This document shows positions 17,744-26,298 of a stretch of DNA of 64,000 nucleotides, one piece after another (the first letter of the stretch is position 1; every line of letters starts with the position of its first letter). Under the pieces are notes generated by a model. It had not been told where the DNA came from, made no database searches, and saw nothing but the letters and a program-made list of their open reading frames with translations. Position numbers and translations under genes: made by a program. The stretch lies in contig JAKBCE010000004.1 of NCBI GenBank assembly GCA_021808195.1, forward strand, positions 124,001 to 188,000. The letters run 5' to 3'. Source of the DNA: Pseudomonadota bacterium. Its GTDB lineage: Bacteria > Pseudomonadota > Gammaproteobacteria > Steroidobacterales > Steroidobacteraceae.

Positions 17744-18394
17744 ATGATTGCCTGGCTCATCGATTTTGTCCTGCACCTCGACACTCACCTCACGGCCCTG
17801 CTGGTCCAGGTCGGTGCCTGGACGTACCCCATTCTGTTCGCGGTGATCTTCGCCGAGACCGGCCTGGTGGTCGCCCCGTTCCTGCCGGGCGATTCTCTGC
17901 TCTTTGGCGTCGGGGCGGTGGCCGCGGTCGATACCAGCGGCACGCTGAGCGCGCCGCTGGCCACCCTCGTGCTGGCACTCGCGGCGATCCTCGGCAACAC
18001 CGTCAATTACGGTGTGGGGCGCGTGATTGGACCGCCCGCATTCAGCGGCCGCTACCGGCTGCTGAAAGTCGATTATCTGCATCGCACGCACGCGTTCTTC
18101 GTCCGCCATGGCGGCAAGGCGATCGCGCTGTCGCGCTTCCTGCCCATCATCCGCACCTGCATGCCGTTCGTTGCTGGGGTCGGACAGATGCCCTACGGAC
18201 GCTTCCAGGGCTACAACGTCCTCGGTGGCGTCGGCTGGGTGTCGCTGTTTCTCTGGGGAGGGTATTTCTTCGGCAACGTCCCGCTCGTGAAACGCAACTT
18301 CGGTCTGGTCACCCTGATCATCATCGGGGTGTCGCTGCTGCCGGTGGCGATCGCGTTTCTGCGGCGGCACCGGGCGCATTCGCCCGCCTCATGA
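17744..18394 (+). CDS. DedA family membrane protein
   Basis: This 216-residue inner-membrane protein is of the DedA/VTT group. It contains FAETGLVVAPFLPGDSLLF, with the conserved Glu and the FLPGDS motif, and SRFLPIIRTCMPFVAGVGQMPYG, with the conserved RxxPxxR-type arginines (residues 128-150). DedA proteins flip lipids such as undecaprenyl phosphate or phosphatidylethanolamine and support membrane potential. It starts 9 bp after envC, so both are likely co-transcribed. Confidence 0.92.
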   Translation: MIAWLIDFVLHLDTHLTALLVQVGAWTYPILFAVIFAETGLVVAPFLPGDSLLFGVGAVAAVDTSGTLSAPLATLVLALAAILGNTVNYGVGRVIGPPAFSGRYRLLKVDYLHRTHAFFVRHGGKAIALSRFLPIIRTCMPFVAGVGQMPYGRFQGYNVLGGVGWVSLFLWGGYFFGNVPLVKRNFGLVTLIIIGVSLLPVAIAFLRRHRAHSPAS

Positions 18395-18406
18395 GCGGAT
18401 CGGCTG

Positions 18407-18583
18407 ATGAGAGCCGCTCGTGCCAAAACCCGCCGCAGCAACGAGCAGCGCAAGGGCGATGCACTGGTTGCGGCCGGGATTGCCCCGAGCCGCTTCGGCA
18501 AACGCAAGCCGGGGCAGCCGCACCGGGACCGCCAGCACGCGGCGGCTCGCGGGGAGCGCAAGCACAAGCGACCGTGGGACTGA
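18407..18583 (+). CDS. Small, very basic conserved-looking protein (58 aa)
   Basis: The frame from ATG 18407 to TGA 18583 encodes 58 residues, of which about one third are Arg or Lys. It begins MRAARAKTRRSNEQRKGDAL and contains SRFGKRKPGQPHRDRQ. It sits between dedA and the GMC gene with a 12-bp gap before it. The low complexity and charge suggest a nucleic-acid-binding or ribosome-associated role, but this is inference. No strong ribosome site is seen. The reading is preferred over the other frames because its start and stop fill the gap exactly. Confidence 0.5.
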   Translation: MRAARAKTRRSNEQRKGDALVAAGIAPSRFGKRKPGQPHRDRQHAAARGERKHKRPWD

Positions 18584-18605
18584 GCGGTGCCGCAGGGGAG
18601 GTCGC

Positions 18606-20204
18606 ATGGGTGCGGACTATGACTACATCATCGTCGGTGCCGGCTCGGCCGGCTGCGTACTGGCGCATCGGCTGAGCGCAGACCCCACGGTCCGGGTGCT
18701 GCTGCTCGAGGCCGGCGGCCGGGACAACTCCTTCCTGATTCGCATGCCGGCCGGCATCGCGCGGCTGATTGCCCCCCGAGTGAACTGGCTTTATCAGACC
18801 GAGCCGCAGCCTACGCTGCAGAACAGGCGCCTGTTCTGGCCACGCGGCAAGACGCTGGGCGGCTCGAGCTCGATCAACGCCATGGTCTACATCCGCGGTC
18901 AGGCCCGGGACTACGATCACTGGGGCGATCTCGGCAATCCAGGCTGGAGCTATCGCGACGTGCTGCCCTACTTCCGTCGTGCCGAGCACAATGAGTCGAT
19001 TCACGACGAGTGGCACGGAGACGGCGGCCCGCTCAACGTGTGCGAACGCCGCTACACCAACCCCCTCAGTCATCAGTTCGTTGCGGCCGCCGTCGCGAGT
19101 GGTCTGCCCGCTAATGCCGACTTCAATGGTCGCGACCAGGTCGGTGCGGGTTTGTATCAGGTGACGCAGAAGGCGGGCCGCCGTTGCAGCGCGGCGGCCG
19201 CGTACCTGCATCCGATCGCCGCTCGGCCCAACCTGACCGTTCTCACCGGTGCCCAGGGGCTGCGCGTCCGGTTGCAGGGCCGCCAGGCGGTGGGGATCGA
19301 CTACGCCCGGGGAGGCGCTTGCCTGACCGCCCGTGCGCAGCGCGAAGTGCTGCTCGCCGCCGGTGCGATCAACTCCCCGCAGCTGTTGCTGCTCTCGGGT
19401 ATCGGACCGGCCGAGGAGCTGCGCGCGCAGGGCCTCGCCGTGCAGCACGATCTACCCGGAGTCGGCCGTAATCTGCAGGACCACCTCGACGTCCATGTGA
19501 TCCACGCCTGCACGCAACCGATCACTCTCGATCCGCTTGCGCGCGGCTTTGGCGCGGTGCGTACTGCACTGCGTTACGCGCTCCTGCACGATGGGCCCGG
19601 CGCGAGTAATGTCGCGGAGGCCGGCGCGTTCCTGTGCTGTGACGAGCGGGCCGCGACCCCGGACGTGCAGTTGCACTTCATTCCGGCCTATGTCGTCGAC
19701 CACGGGCGCCGCAGGATGCCCGGCTATGGCATGACGCTGCACGTGTGTTATCTGCGCCCGGCCAGCCGGGGCACGATCCGCCTCGCCTCGGCCGATCCGC
19801 TGCAGGCTCCGCGCATTGACCCGGCCTATCTCAGTGTCCCGCAGGACCTCGGGCCGCTGGTTGCCGGGATTCGCCGCGCACGCGACATTTTCGCTCAGGC
19901 GCCGCTGCGCGCCGTGACCGGTGCGGAGGTGTTCCCGGGCGCCGAGCGCCGTACCGATACGCAGATCGAGGCGTTCATCCGCGCCGCGGCCGAGACCGAA
20001 TACCATCCGGTGGGCACCTGTCGCATGGGCACGGACGATATGGCCGTCGTCGACCCACAGCTGCGGGTGCGCGGTCTGGAGGGCCTGCGCGTGGTCGATG
20101 CCTCGATCATGCCGAGCCTCGTGAGCGGCAATACCAACGCGCCCACGATCATGATCGCGGAGAAAGCCGCGGATCTGATTCTGGGCGCGGGGCCTCGGCC
20201 GTGA
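18606..20204 (+). CDS. GMC family FAD oxidoreductase (choline dehydrogenase-like)
   Basis: This 532-residue flavoenzyme has the N-terminal ADP-binding motif YIIVGAGSAGCVLAHRLS, the GMC signature GKTLGGSSSINAMVYIRG, a second signature GAINSPQLLLLSGIGPA, and the catalytic His in EYHPVGTCRMG with NTNAPTIMIAEKAADLI at the end. The ATG at 18606 follows GGGGAGG. Family members oxidise alcohols such as choline or polyethylene glycol; no betA/betB context is present, so the alcohol substrate is unknown. Confidence 0.93.
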   Translation: MGADYDYIIVGAGSAGCVLAHRLSADPTVRVLLLEAGGRDNSFLIRMPAGIARLIAPRVNWLYQTEPQPTLQNRRLFWPRGKTLGGSSSINAMVYIRGQARDYDHWGDLGNPGWSYRDVLPYFRRAEHNESIHDEWHGDGGPLNVCERRYTNPLSHQFVAAAVASGLPANADFNGRDQVGAGLYQVTQKAGRRCSAAAAYLHPIAARPNLTVLTGAQGLRVRLQGRQAVGIDYARGGACLTARAQREVLLAAGAINSPQLLLLSGIGPAEELRAQGLAVQHDLPGVGRNLQDHLDVHVIHACTQPITLDPLARGFGAVRTALRYALLHDGPGASNVAEAGAFLCCDERAATPDVQLHFIPAYVVDHGRRRMPGYGMTLHVCYLRPASRGTIRLASADPLQAPRIDPAYLSVPQDLGPLVAGIRRARDIFAQAPLRAVTGAEVFPGAERRTDTQIEAFIRAAAETEYHPVGTCRMGTDDMAVVDPQLRVRGLEGLRVVDASIMPSLVSGNTNAPTIMIAEKAADLILGAGPRP

Positions 20205-20241
20205 CTCCATCGGCCGCGCGCTCCCGGTAGACTGTCCGGCA

Positions 20242-21057
20242 ATGCCGACCGAACCGCTTGCTGGACGCACCATCGCGGTGCCCGAAGGGCGCGAGCTCGC
20301 GACCTTTGCCGGGCTGCTCGAGCGCCGCGGCGCGCGCGTGCTGCGCTGCCCCATGGTGTCGATCCGCGATGCCCCCGATCCGGCTCCGGTACTGGCATGG
20401 TGCCGTCAGTGTGCCGCAGGACGCCTCGATGACCTCATCCTGCTCACCGGCGAGGGGCTGCGCCGTCTGCTCGCCGCCATCGAGCAGCATCAGCCGGCGC
20501 TGCGTGCAGATTTTCTCGCCGCGCTCGCACGTGTGCGGAAAATCACGCGCGGTCCGAAGCCGGCGAAAGTATTGCGCGAGCTCGGCCTGCACACCGATCT
20601 GTCGGTCGAGGAAGCGACGACACGCGGGGTCATGGCGGCGCTGGCGGCCGGGCCGCTGACGGGGCGGCGCATCGGCGTGCAGCTCTACGGCACCGACCCG
20701 AATCGGCCGCTGGTCGATTTTCTGCAGCACGCGGGCGCGCAGGTCTCGACTGTTGCGCCCTACGTCTATGCCGATGCCGCGGATGAGAACGCGGTGCGAA
20801 GTCTGCTCGAGCAACTGCGTTCGGGCACCGTCGACGCCATTGCGTTCACCAGCTCCAAACAGCTCGAACGGCTGGTTGGCGTTGCCGGTGAGGCGGATGT
20901 GCGTGCGGCACTGCGCCACACGGTGGTGGCCACAGTCGGACCCGTTGTCGCCGATGCGCTGCGTCGTCTCGGGATCGAACCGCAGCTGACGCCGGCCGCG
21001 GCGTTCTACCTGAAGCCACTCACCACATTGCTGCAGGCTGCGCTCGGCAGCCCGTGA
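20242..21057 (+). CDS. hemD: Uroporphyrinogen-III synthase
   Basis: This 271-residue two-lobed enzyme cyclises hydroxymethylbilane to uroporphyrinogen III in tetrapyrrole synthesis. Sequence identity in this family is low; support comes from RTIAVPEGRELATFAGLLERRGARVLRCP at the start (residues 9-37; key E/L positions), GPKPAKVLRELGL, and the late motif AIAFTSSKQLERLV followed by VATVGPVVADALRRLGIEP. It stands alone, without hemC or hemX next to it. It faces ybbP across a strong inverted repeat. Confidence 0.88.
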   Translation: MPTEPLAGRTIAVPEGRELATFAGLLERRGARVLRCPMVSIRDAPDPAPVLAWCRQCAAGRLDDLILLTGEGLRRLLAAIEQHQPALRADFLAALARVRKITRGPKPAKVLRELGLHTDLSVEEATTRGVMAALAAGPLTGRRIGVQLYGTDPNRPLVDFLQHAGAQVSTVAPYVYADAADENAVRSLLEQLRSGTVDAIAFTSSKQLERLVGVAGEADVRAALRHTVVATVGPVVADALRRLGIEPQLTPAAAFYLKPLTTLLQAALGSP

Positions 21058-21074
21058 ACGCGGCCGCCCCGCGC

Positions 21075-21120
21075 CGGCCCTGCGCGAGGGCGCGCTACTG
21101 AGCGCCCTCGCGCAGGGCCG
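21075..21120. repeat. 19-bp perfect inverted repeat at the hemD/ybbP junction
   Basis: CGGCCCTGCGCGAGGGCGC at 21075-21093 is the exact reverse complement of 21102-21120, with an 8-nt loop. The second arm encodes the last residues of the YbbP-like permease. A 19-bp GC-rich stem should be very stable. There is no U-tract in either direction. It may end transcription of both converging genes, or be an inverted duplication of the permease 3' end. Confidence 0.75.
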
Positions 21121-23593
21121 CGAGCGGCGGCTGGTTGAGCGTCGCACGGGTCGCGATCCAGCCGCTGGCGGCCACCAGCACGGCTCCGCCGATGATCGCG
21201 ATGAGGCAGGCGGGCACATTGAACCGATACGGCAGATTCAACACCTCGCGCGTCAGATACCATGCGGCCGCGCTGGCCCCGGCGGCGCCGATCAGCCCGG
21301 AGAGGGCGCCGAGCGCGGCGAATTCCGCCAGCACGCCCTGCGTGACGGTTGCACGGCTTGCGCCCAGCGTGCGCAGCAGGGCGCTCTCGTAGCGCCGTTG
21401 CTCGCTGCTCGCCTGCACCGCGGCGAGCAGTACGGTGAGTCCCGCCAGGAGCGTGAAGACGAACACGCTCTGCACCGCGAGAATTGCCTTCTCGAGCATC
21501 GCCCGCACGTCTCGCAGCAGATTGTCGATATCGAAGATCGACACGCTGGGGAAGCGATGCGCCACCTGCGCCAGCGAGCGTGCCTGGCGCGGCGTGAGGT
21601 AGGCGCTGGTGAGATACGTTCCGGTCTGCTTCTCGAGCAGGCCGGGCGCGAACACCAGGAAGAAGTTGGGTTTGAAGCTGTCCCAACGCACCTTGCGCAC
21701 GCTCGCGATGCGCACCGTGAAGTGATCGCCCGCAACGTCGAATGTCAGCTGCTCACCGAGGTGCAACCCCAGCCAGCGCATGAACTCGCTCGATACCGAC
21801 ACCAGCGGCTGGCCGTACTCGCTTGCGCTCCACCAGCGGCCGGCGAGCAGGCGGTTCGCACTGCCGAGGGTCGCCGACCAGGTCAGATTCTGCTCTCGGG
21901 TCGCGAATCGCTCGCCACGCGGATCGGGGAAATGGATCGACTCCACCGGTCGCCCGTCGATTGCGGTCAGCCGACCGCGCAGCAGCGGCAGCATGCGCTG
22001 CGGCTGGGCGCCCTGAGCGCGCAGAAACGCCGCGAATCCCGCGCGGCTCGCCGGCGGAATATTGATGAAGAAATAGTTCGGCAGATCCGCCGGCAGCGTG
22101 CGCCGCCAGCCGCCCGTCAGATCGGTGCGCAGAATCCCGAGCAGAGCCAGTGCCATGATGCCCGTGCCGAACGCAACGACTTGCACCACGCTGTCGGTGC
22201 GCCGGCGGCCGAGATTCGCAAGGCCGTAGCGCCAGGCAATTCCGACCGTGCCGCGCAGCCGGCTGGCGAGTCGCACCAGTGCCCATCCGGCTGCACTCAG
22301 CAGAGCGATGAATCCCGCCAGGCCGATCGCCAGGCGCAGGAACAGCCCCGTCTCACCCACGATCCAATAGATGAGCAGTACCAGTAGTGCGGCGGCCGGC
22401 CCAAAGGCGAGCAGCATCGCCGCTCGGGGTGGCTCCAGGTCGCGCCGCAGGACTCGCACCGCCGGTGTGCGCGTCAGCTGCAACAGGGGCGGCAGTGCGA
22501 AGCCGCCGAGCAACGCGAGCGCCGTCGTGAAGCCGATGGCTGCGGGGGCGAGGCTCGGCGCCGGCAGACCCCCTGCGGCCAATACCCCACGCAGCGCGTG
22601 CACCAGCCAGAGCTGCGTCAACGCCCCGAGCGCACAGCCCACCGTCGCTGTCAGCAGTCCAATCGCCGTCAGCTGTGCGATTGCCAGACCCAACACGCTG
22701 CGGCGCGTCGCTCCCAGCGTCTTCAACAGCGCGACCGTATCGAGGTGGCGTGTGACGTAACGCCGCGCTGCCATCGCTACGGCGGCGGCGCACAGGAGCA
22801 CCGCGGCCAGCGCCGCCAGGTTCAGGAAGCGTTCGGCGCGCTCGAGCGCGCCGTGGATCTGCCGGCTGGCATCGGCGAGCGTGCGCAGCCGCTCGCCGGT
22901 GCCGAGGTGAGCCTGCAGCCACGAGCGAAATGCGCGCACCCGGCGCGGCGTGCCCGCGAACAGGGCGCTGTAGCGCACGCGGCTGCCGGGTTGCACAAGC
23001 TGGGTGCGCGCCACATCGGCGGCGTTCATCACCAGATCCGGGACGAGTCCGGTGAAGGTGCTGGCCTGATCCGGCCGTGAAATGAGCACCCGCCCGATCG
23101 TGAATGTGCCGGCACCGATGGTGAGACGTGAGCCGACGGCGGCGCCGAGTGCGGCGATGAGCCGCGAGTCCGCCCACACGACCCCTGACGCAGGCCTGCC
23201 GGCGATCGCTGTCCCCGGGGCGAACGGCCGTTGTGCGACGAGCACGCGGCCGCGCAGCGGATAGCCCGCCGAGACCGCATACAGGTCGGTGAGCTGACTG
23301 CGCTCGCCGTGAAATACCACACTTAACATGCCGATTGCGTAGGCGCTGCGCAGGCCGCGGTGCGCCGCCGCAGTGAAATCCGCCGCCGGTATCGGCCGCG
23401 GCGACTCCACACGCAGGTCGGCCGCGAGTATGGCGCTCGCCTGCAGCGCCACCGCGGCGCGAATCCGGCTGACGAGAAAGCCGACGCCCGAGAGCGCCCC
23501 GACGGCCACGATCAAAGCGAGCAGCAGCACGCCGAGTTCCCCGGAGCGCCACTCCCGGCCCAACAGGCGCAGCGCGAAGCGCACTGTACGCAC
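21095..23593 (-). CDS. ybbP: ABC transporter permease, YbbP type (FtsX-like)
   Basis: This 832-residue inner-membrane permease has an N-terminal helix, a large periplasmic domain, and two FtsX-like four-helix regions (around residues 250-420 and the last 130 residues). LLRTLGASRATVTQGVLAEF near the end is the usual FtsX-domain motif. The GTG at 23593 is one base beyond the ybbA stop. It pairs with the ATPase YbbA as in E. coli, where tesA is also the divergent neighbour. The pair belongs to the MacB/LolCDE-like class that drives lipid- or envelope-related transport without a classical channel; the substrate is unknown. Confidence 0.9.
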   Translation of the reverse strand: MRTVRFALRLLGREWRSGELGVLLLALIVAVGALSGVGFLVSRIRAAVALQASAILAADLRVESPRPIPAADFTAAAHRGLRSAYAIGMLSVVFHGERSQLTDLYAVSAGYPLRGRVLVAQRPFAPGTAIAGRPASGVVWADSRLIAALGAAVGSRLTIGAGTFTIGRVLISRPDQASTFTGLVPDLVMNAADVARTQLVQPGSRVRYSALFAGTPRRVRAFRSWLQAHLGTGERLRTLADASRQIHGALERAERFLNLAALAAVLLCAAAVAMAARRYVTRHLDTVALLKTLGATRRSVLGLAIAQLTAIGLLTATVGCALGALTQLWLVHALRGVLAAGGLPAPSLAPAAIGFTTALALLGGFALPPLLQLTRTPAVRVLRRDLEPPRAAMLLAFGPAAALLVLLIYWIVGETGLFLRLAIGLAGFIALLSAAGWALVRLASRLRGTVGIAWRYGLANLGRRRTDSVVQVVAFGTGIMALALLGILRTDLTGGWRRTLPADLPNYFFINIPPASRAGFAAFLRAQGAQPQRMLPLLRGRLTAIDGRPVESIHFPDPRGERFATREQNLTWSATLGSANRLLAGRWWSASEYGQPLVSVSSEFMRWLGLHLGEQLTFDVAGDHFTVRIASVRKVRWDSFKPNFFLVFAPGLLEKQTGTYLTSAYLTPRQARSLAQVAHRFPSVSIFDIDNLLRDVRAMLEKAILAVQSVFVFTLLAGLTVLLAAVQASSEQRRYESALLRTLGASRATVTQGVLAEFAALGALSGLIGAAGASAAAWYLTREVLNLPYRFNVPACLIAIIGGAVLVAASGWIATRATLNQPPLAALREGAQ

Positions 23594-23594
23594 G

Positions 23595-24287
23595 CTAGAG
23601 GATCCGGCCGGCTTCCATGCGCAGCGTGCGGGCGCAGCGTGCCGCGAGCGCATGGTCGTGGGTCACGAGGATCAGCGTGGTGCCGGCCTCGGCGTTCAGC
23701 GCGAACAGCCGCTCGATGATGTTGGCACCGGTCTGGGCATCGAGATTGCCGGTCGGTTCGTCGGCGAACAGCACCGCCGGACGGCGCACGAACGCGCGCG
23801 CCAACGCAACGCGCTGCTGCTCGCCCCCCGAGAGCTGTCGCGGGTAGTGTCCCGCGCGCTGCGCCAGACCCACATGCTCGAGCGCGGCGCGGGCTTGTGC
23901 GCCGGCGCCGGGCAGCCCCGCCAGTTCCAGCGGCAGAGCGACGTTCTCGAGCGCCGTCAGCGTCGGGATCAGATGAAAGGCCTGAAACACGAAGCCGACG
24001 TGCTGGCCCCGCACGCGCGCCCGGCCGTCCTCATCGAGTGCGGTCAGGTCCGACCCGGCGAGCACCACCCGGCCGCGGGTCGGCAGATCCAGCCCCGCCA
24101 GCAGCGCGAGCAGCGTCGATTTGCCGGCGCCCGAGGGTCCGATCACCGCCAGCGTCTCGGCGGCCGCGATCTCGACCGACACCTCGTGCACAATAGTGAG
24201 CGGACCTGCCGGACTGTCCACTGTCTTCGTGAGGTGCTCGGCTTTGAGAACGCATTCTCGCATCGCGCCGTCTTGGCTCGCTGTCAT
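23595..24287 (-). CDS. ybbA: ABC transporter ATP-binding protein, YbbA type
   Basis: This ATPase of about 230 residues carries Walker A GPSGAGKST, the Q-loop in GFVFQAFHLIPTLTALENV, signature LSGGEQQRVALARAF, Walker B VLFADEPTGNLD and the H-loop in LILVTHDHALA. It powers the YbbP permease. Starts at 24287 and 24263 are both possible; in either case the beginning of the gene overlaps the beginning of the divergent tesA gene. The frame is open further upstream, but that part reads antisense through tesA. Confidence 0.93.
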   Translation of the reverse strand: MTASQDGAMRECVLKAEHLTKTVDSPAGPLTIVHEVSVEIAAAETLAVIGPSGAGKSTLLALLAGLDLPTRGRVVLAGSDLTALDEDGRARVRGQHVGFVFQAFHLIPTLTALENVALPLELAGLPGAGAQARAALEHVGLAQRAGHYPRQLSGGEQQRVALARAFVRRPAVLFADEPTGNLDAQTGANIIERLFALNAEAGTTLILVTHDHALAARCARTLRMEAGRIL

Positions 24288-24894
24288 GTTGGGTATCGGG
24301 CTGCTGCTCAGCACACCGCCATCCGCCTGGGCATCAGGCCGCACCATCCTGGTATTCGGCGACAGCCTCAGTGCCGCACACGGATTGCGTCCGGAGCAGG
24401 GATGGGTGGCGCTGCTGGCGAAACGCCTGCACAGCCAAGGGTACCGATACCGTATCGTCAATGCCAGCGTCAGCGGAGAGACCACCACCGGCGGGCTGCA
24501 GCGTCTGCCGCACGCGCTGCACGCCTATCACCCCGCTATCCTCATCCTCGAGCTCGGCGCGAACGACGGGTTGCGCGGCTTGCCACTTGCGCTCGCGGCG
24601 CACAATCTCGCCTCGATGGTGCGACTGGCGCGTGCCGCGCACGCGCGTGTACTGCTGCTAGGCATCGAGATTCCACCGAACTATGGACCGCGCTACACGC
24701 GTCAGTTTGCGGCGCTGTATCCGCGGCTGGCCCGGCAGTTTCACGTGCCGCTCGTACCGTTTCTGCTCGCGCACGTCGCGCTCGATCCGCGCTTGATGCA
24801 AGCCGACGGTCTGCATCCCAATGCGCGCGGCGAGCCGCGGGTGCTCGACACGGTATGGCCGTACCTGCGGCGGTTGCTCACGCGCACGCGTTGA
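24244..24894 (+). CDS. tesA: Thioesterase I / lysophospholipase L1 (TesA), SGNH hydrolase
   Basis: This periplasmic SGNH esterase has block I FGDSLSAAHG with nucleophile Ser41, block II at SGETTTGG, block III ELGANDGLRG and block V DGLHPNARG with the catalytic Asp and His. I chose the TTG at 24244 because GAGGTG lies 8 bp before it and it gives a complete signal peptide with two basic residues and a cleavage site at AWAS. An ATG at 24286 would leave a signal without basic residues. It cleaves acyl-CoA, lysophospholipids or esters. It is divergent from ybbAP, as in E. coli. Confidence 0.92.
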   Translation: MRTHSRIAPSWLAVMLGIGLLLSTPPSAWASGRTILVFGDSLSAAHGLRPEQGWVALLAKRLHSQGYRYRIVNASVSGETTTGGLQRLPHALHAYHPAILILELGANDGLRGLPLALAAHNLASMVRLARAAHARVLLLGIEIPPNYGPRYTRQFAALYPRLARQFHVPLVPFLLAHVALDPRLMQADGLHPNARGEPRVLDTVWPYLRRLLTRTR

Positions 24895-25338
24895 GCGCGA
24901 CGCGACCTGAACACAGCGAGTCGGACTGAAGAGCGCAGGGCTGCCTGTCAGGCCATCGTCGCTGACACATCGGTGCAGCAGACCGAGGCGGTCGCCCGCT
25001 GCACCAGCAAGTCAGTGCTGATGTTGCGCGAGAGGCCGATGGGAAAAGCATTGCCCGGCCATTGTGTGGGTTCACGGTCGGGCATACACTCCTTGCCGGC
25101 TACACGGTTGCAGCCGTCAGAACCGGCGGAACGGAGCGCGCGTGGCGCGGCCGCAGGCCCGCCAGGGCCGTGGAGCGGGCCCGATGGCAAGCGCCGCGAC
25201 GCCGTTGCGAGCAGGTGCAAACCGACCAACCGGTCCGCTGCAGACAGGCTCCTGCACAGGCCCGCCGGACGACGGGGTGCGGCACGCTCGTGGCCGGACT
25301 GTGAATCGTTGTTTGCGTTGACACCCGGAGGTCATCTC
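24895..25338. other. 444-bp intergenic region, no gene found
   Basis: I see no convincing coding frame, tRNA or riboswitch here. A possible sigma-70 promoter is TTGTGT (25062-25067), 17 bp, TACACT (25085-25090) on the plus strand, which would give the methyltransferase message a leader of about 245 nt. The match is weak (3/6 and 4/6). Confidence 0.4.
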
Positions 25339-26253
25339 ATGCGCCCATCCGCTCCGCACGCTGCGTGTCGCTCGCGCCGCGACCGCTTTGGCCAAGGCCC
25401 CGCCCGTCTGCTGCTCTGGGCAGCCGCCTGCGCGCTCGCCGGCGCCGGCTTGACCGTCAATGCCCTCGCGGCAACTCCACCTGCCGTGCAGCGCGCGCTG
25501 CAGGCGGCCATTAATGGCTCGCAGCGCACGCCGGCTTACAAGGAGCGCGACCCGTACCGCCATCCGCTGCAGACGCTGGAGTTTTTCGGCATTCGCCCGA
25601 CCATGCGTGTGGTGGAAGTCCTGCCGGGCGGCGGCTGGTACACCGAGATTCTCGCCCCGTTCCTGCATGCGCACGGTCAACTGATCGAGGCGACCGCGCC
25701 GGTGGCCGGTACGAGTGGTTGGGCGCACCGCTCGGCCTTGGCATACGAGCACAAACTCGCCGCCGACCCCGCCGTATACGGCCGGGTGCGGCTCGAACCG
25801 TTCGAATTGCCGAATTACCTGCATCTGGGCGCACCCGATTCGGCCGACATGGTGGTCACCTTCAACAACATGCACGATCTGATGTTCGAGAACGTGCACC
25901 ATGAGGTGACGCCGATCTTTCTCGAGCGGTTTCTGCGCAGCGCCTATCGGGTGCTCAAGCCGGGTGGCATTCTCGGCATTGCCGGTCACCGCTGCGCGCC
26001 CGGCACCCCGCTCGAGCAGTGCTTCCCGATGGCGCGCCTCCCCCAGGCATTCGTGATTCATGAGGCCGAGGCGGCCGGCTTTGAGCTCGGCGGCACCTCC
26101 GAAGCCCTCGCCAACCCGAAGGATCCGCGCAACGTTCCGGTCTTCTTCTTGCCGCCGTCGCTGGCAGACAAGACGGCCGCCGCCCGCCGGCACTACGCGG
26201 CCATCGGTTACGCGGACGCCTATCTGCTGAGATTCATCAAGCCGGCGCACTGA
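25339..26253 (+). CDS. Exported class I methyltransferase-like protein
   Basis: This 304-residue protein starts at an ATG after CGGAGG. Residues 22-48 form a signal peptide-like hydrophobic stretch after a long basic N-terminus, with a likely cleavage near ALA. The rest has a Rossmann methyltransferase look: motif I VVEVLPGGGWYTEIL, a motif IV-like DMVVTFNNMHDLMFE, and YRVLKPGGILGIAGHR. Proteins of this kind occur widely in proteobacteria with unproven function. Export is odd because S-adenosylmethionine is cytoplasmic. The gene faces the MFS gene across a hairpin. Confidence 0.78.
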   Translation: MRPSAPHAACRSRRDRFGQGPARLLLWAAACALAGAGLTVNALAATPPAVQRALQAAINGSQRTPAYKERDPYRHPLQTLEFFGIRPTMRVVEVLPGGGWYTEILAPFLHAHGQLIEATAPVAGTSGWAHRSALAYEHKLAADPAVYGRVRLEPFELPNYLHLGAPDSADMVVTFNNMHDLMFENVHHEVTPIFLERFLRSAYRVLKPGGILGIAGHRCAPGTPLEQCFPMARLPQAFVIHEAEAAGFELGGTSEALANPKDPRNVPVFFLPPSLADKTAAARRHYAAIGYADAYLLRFIKPAH

Positions 26254-26266
26254 GGCTGGCCGATAC

Positions 26267-26296
26267 CGGCTGGCGCCGCGGCGGCGGCGCCAGCCG
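26267..26296. terminator. 11-bp perfect hairpin at a convergent junction
   Basis: CGGCTGGCGCC at 26267-26277 pairs with GGCGCCAGCCG at 26286-26296 around an 8-nt loop. It lies between the methyltransferase stop (26253) and the MFS stop (26299) and could serve both strands. No U-tract follows on either side. Confidence 0.6.
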
Positions 26297-26298
26297 CT

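Noticed and set aside
24738..24747. GTTTCACGTG, resembling half of a parS site, in a genome with parAB in the window
   Set aside because: Only the left half of TGTTTCACGTGAAACA matches, and it lies in tesA coding sequence. Chance is sufficient.
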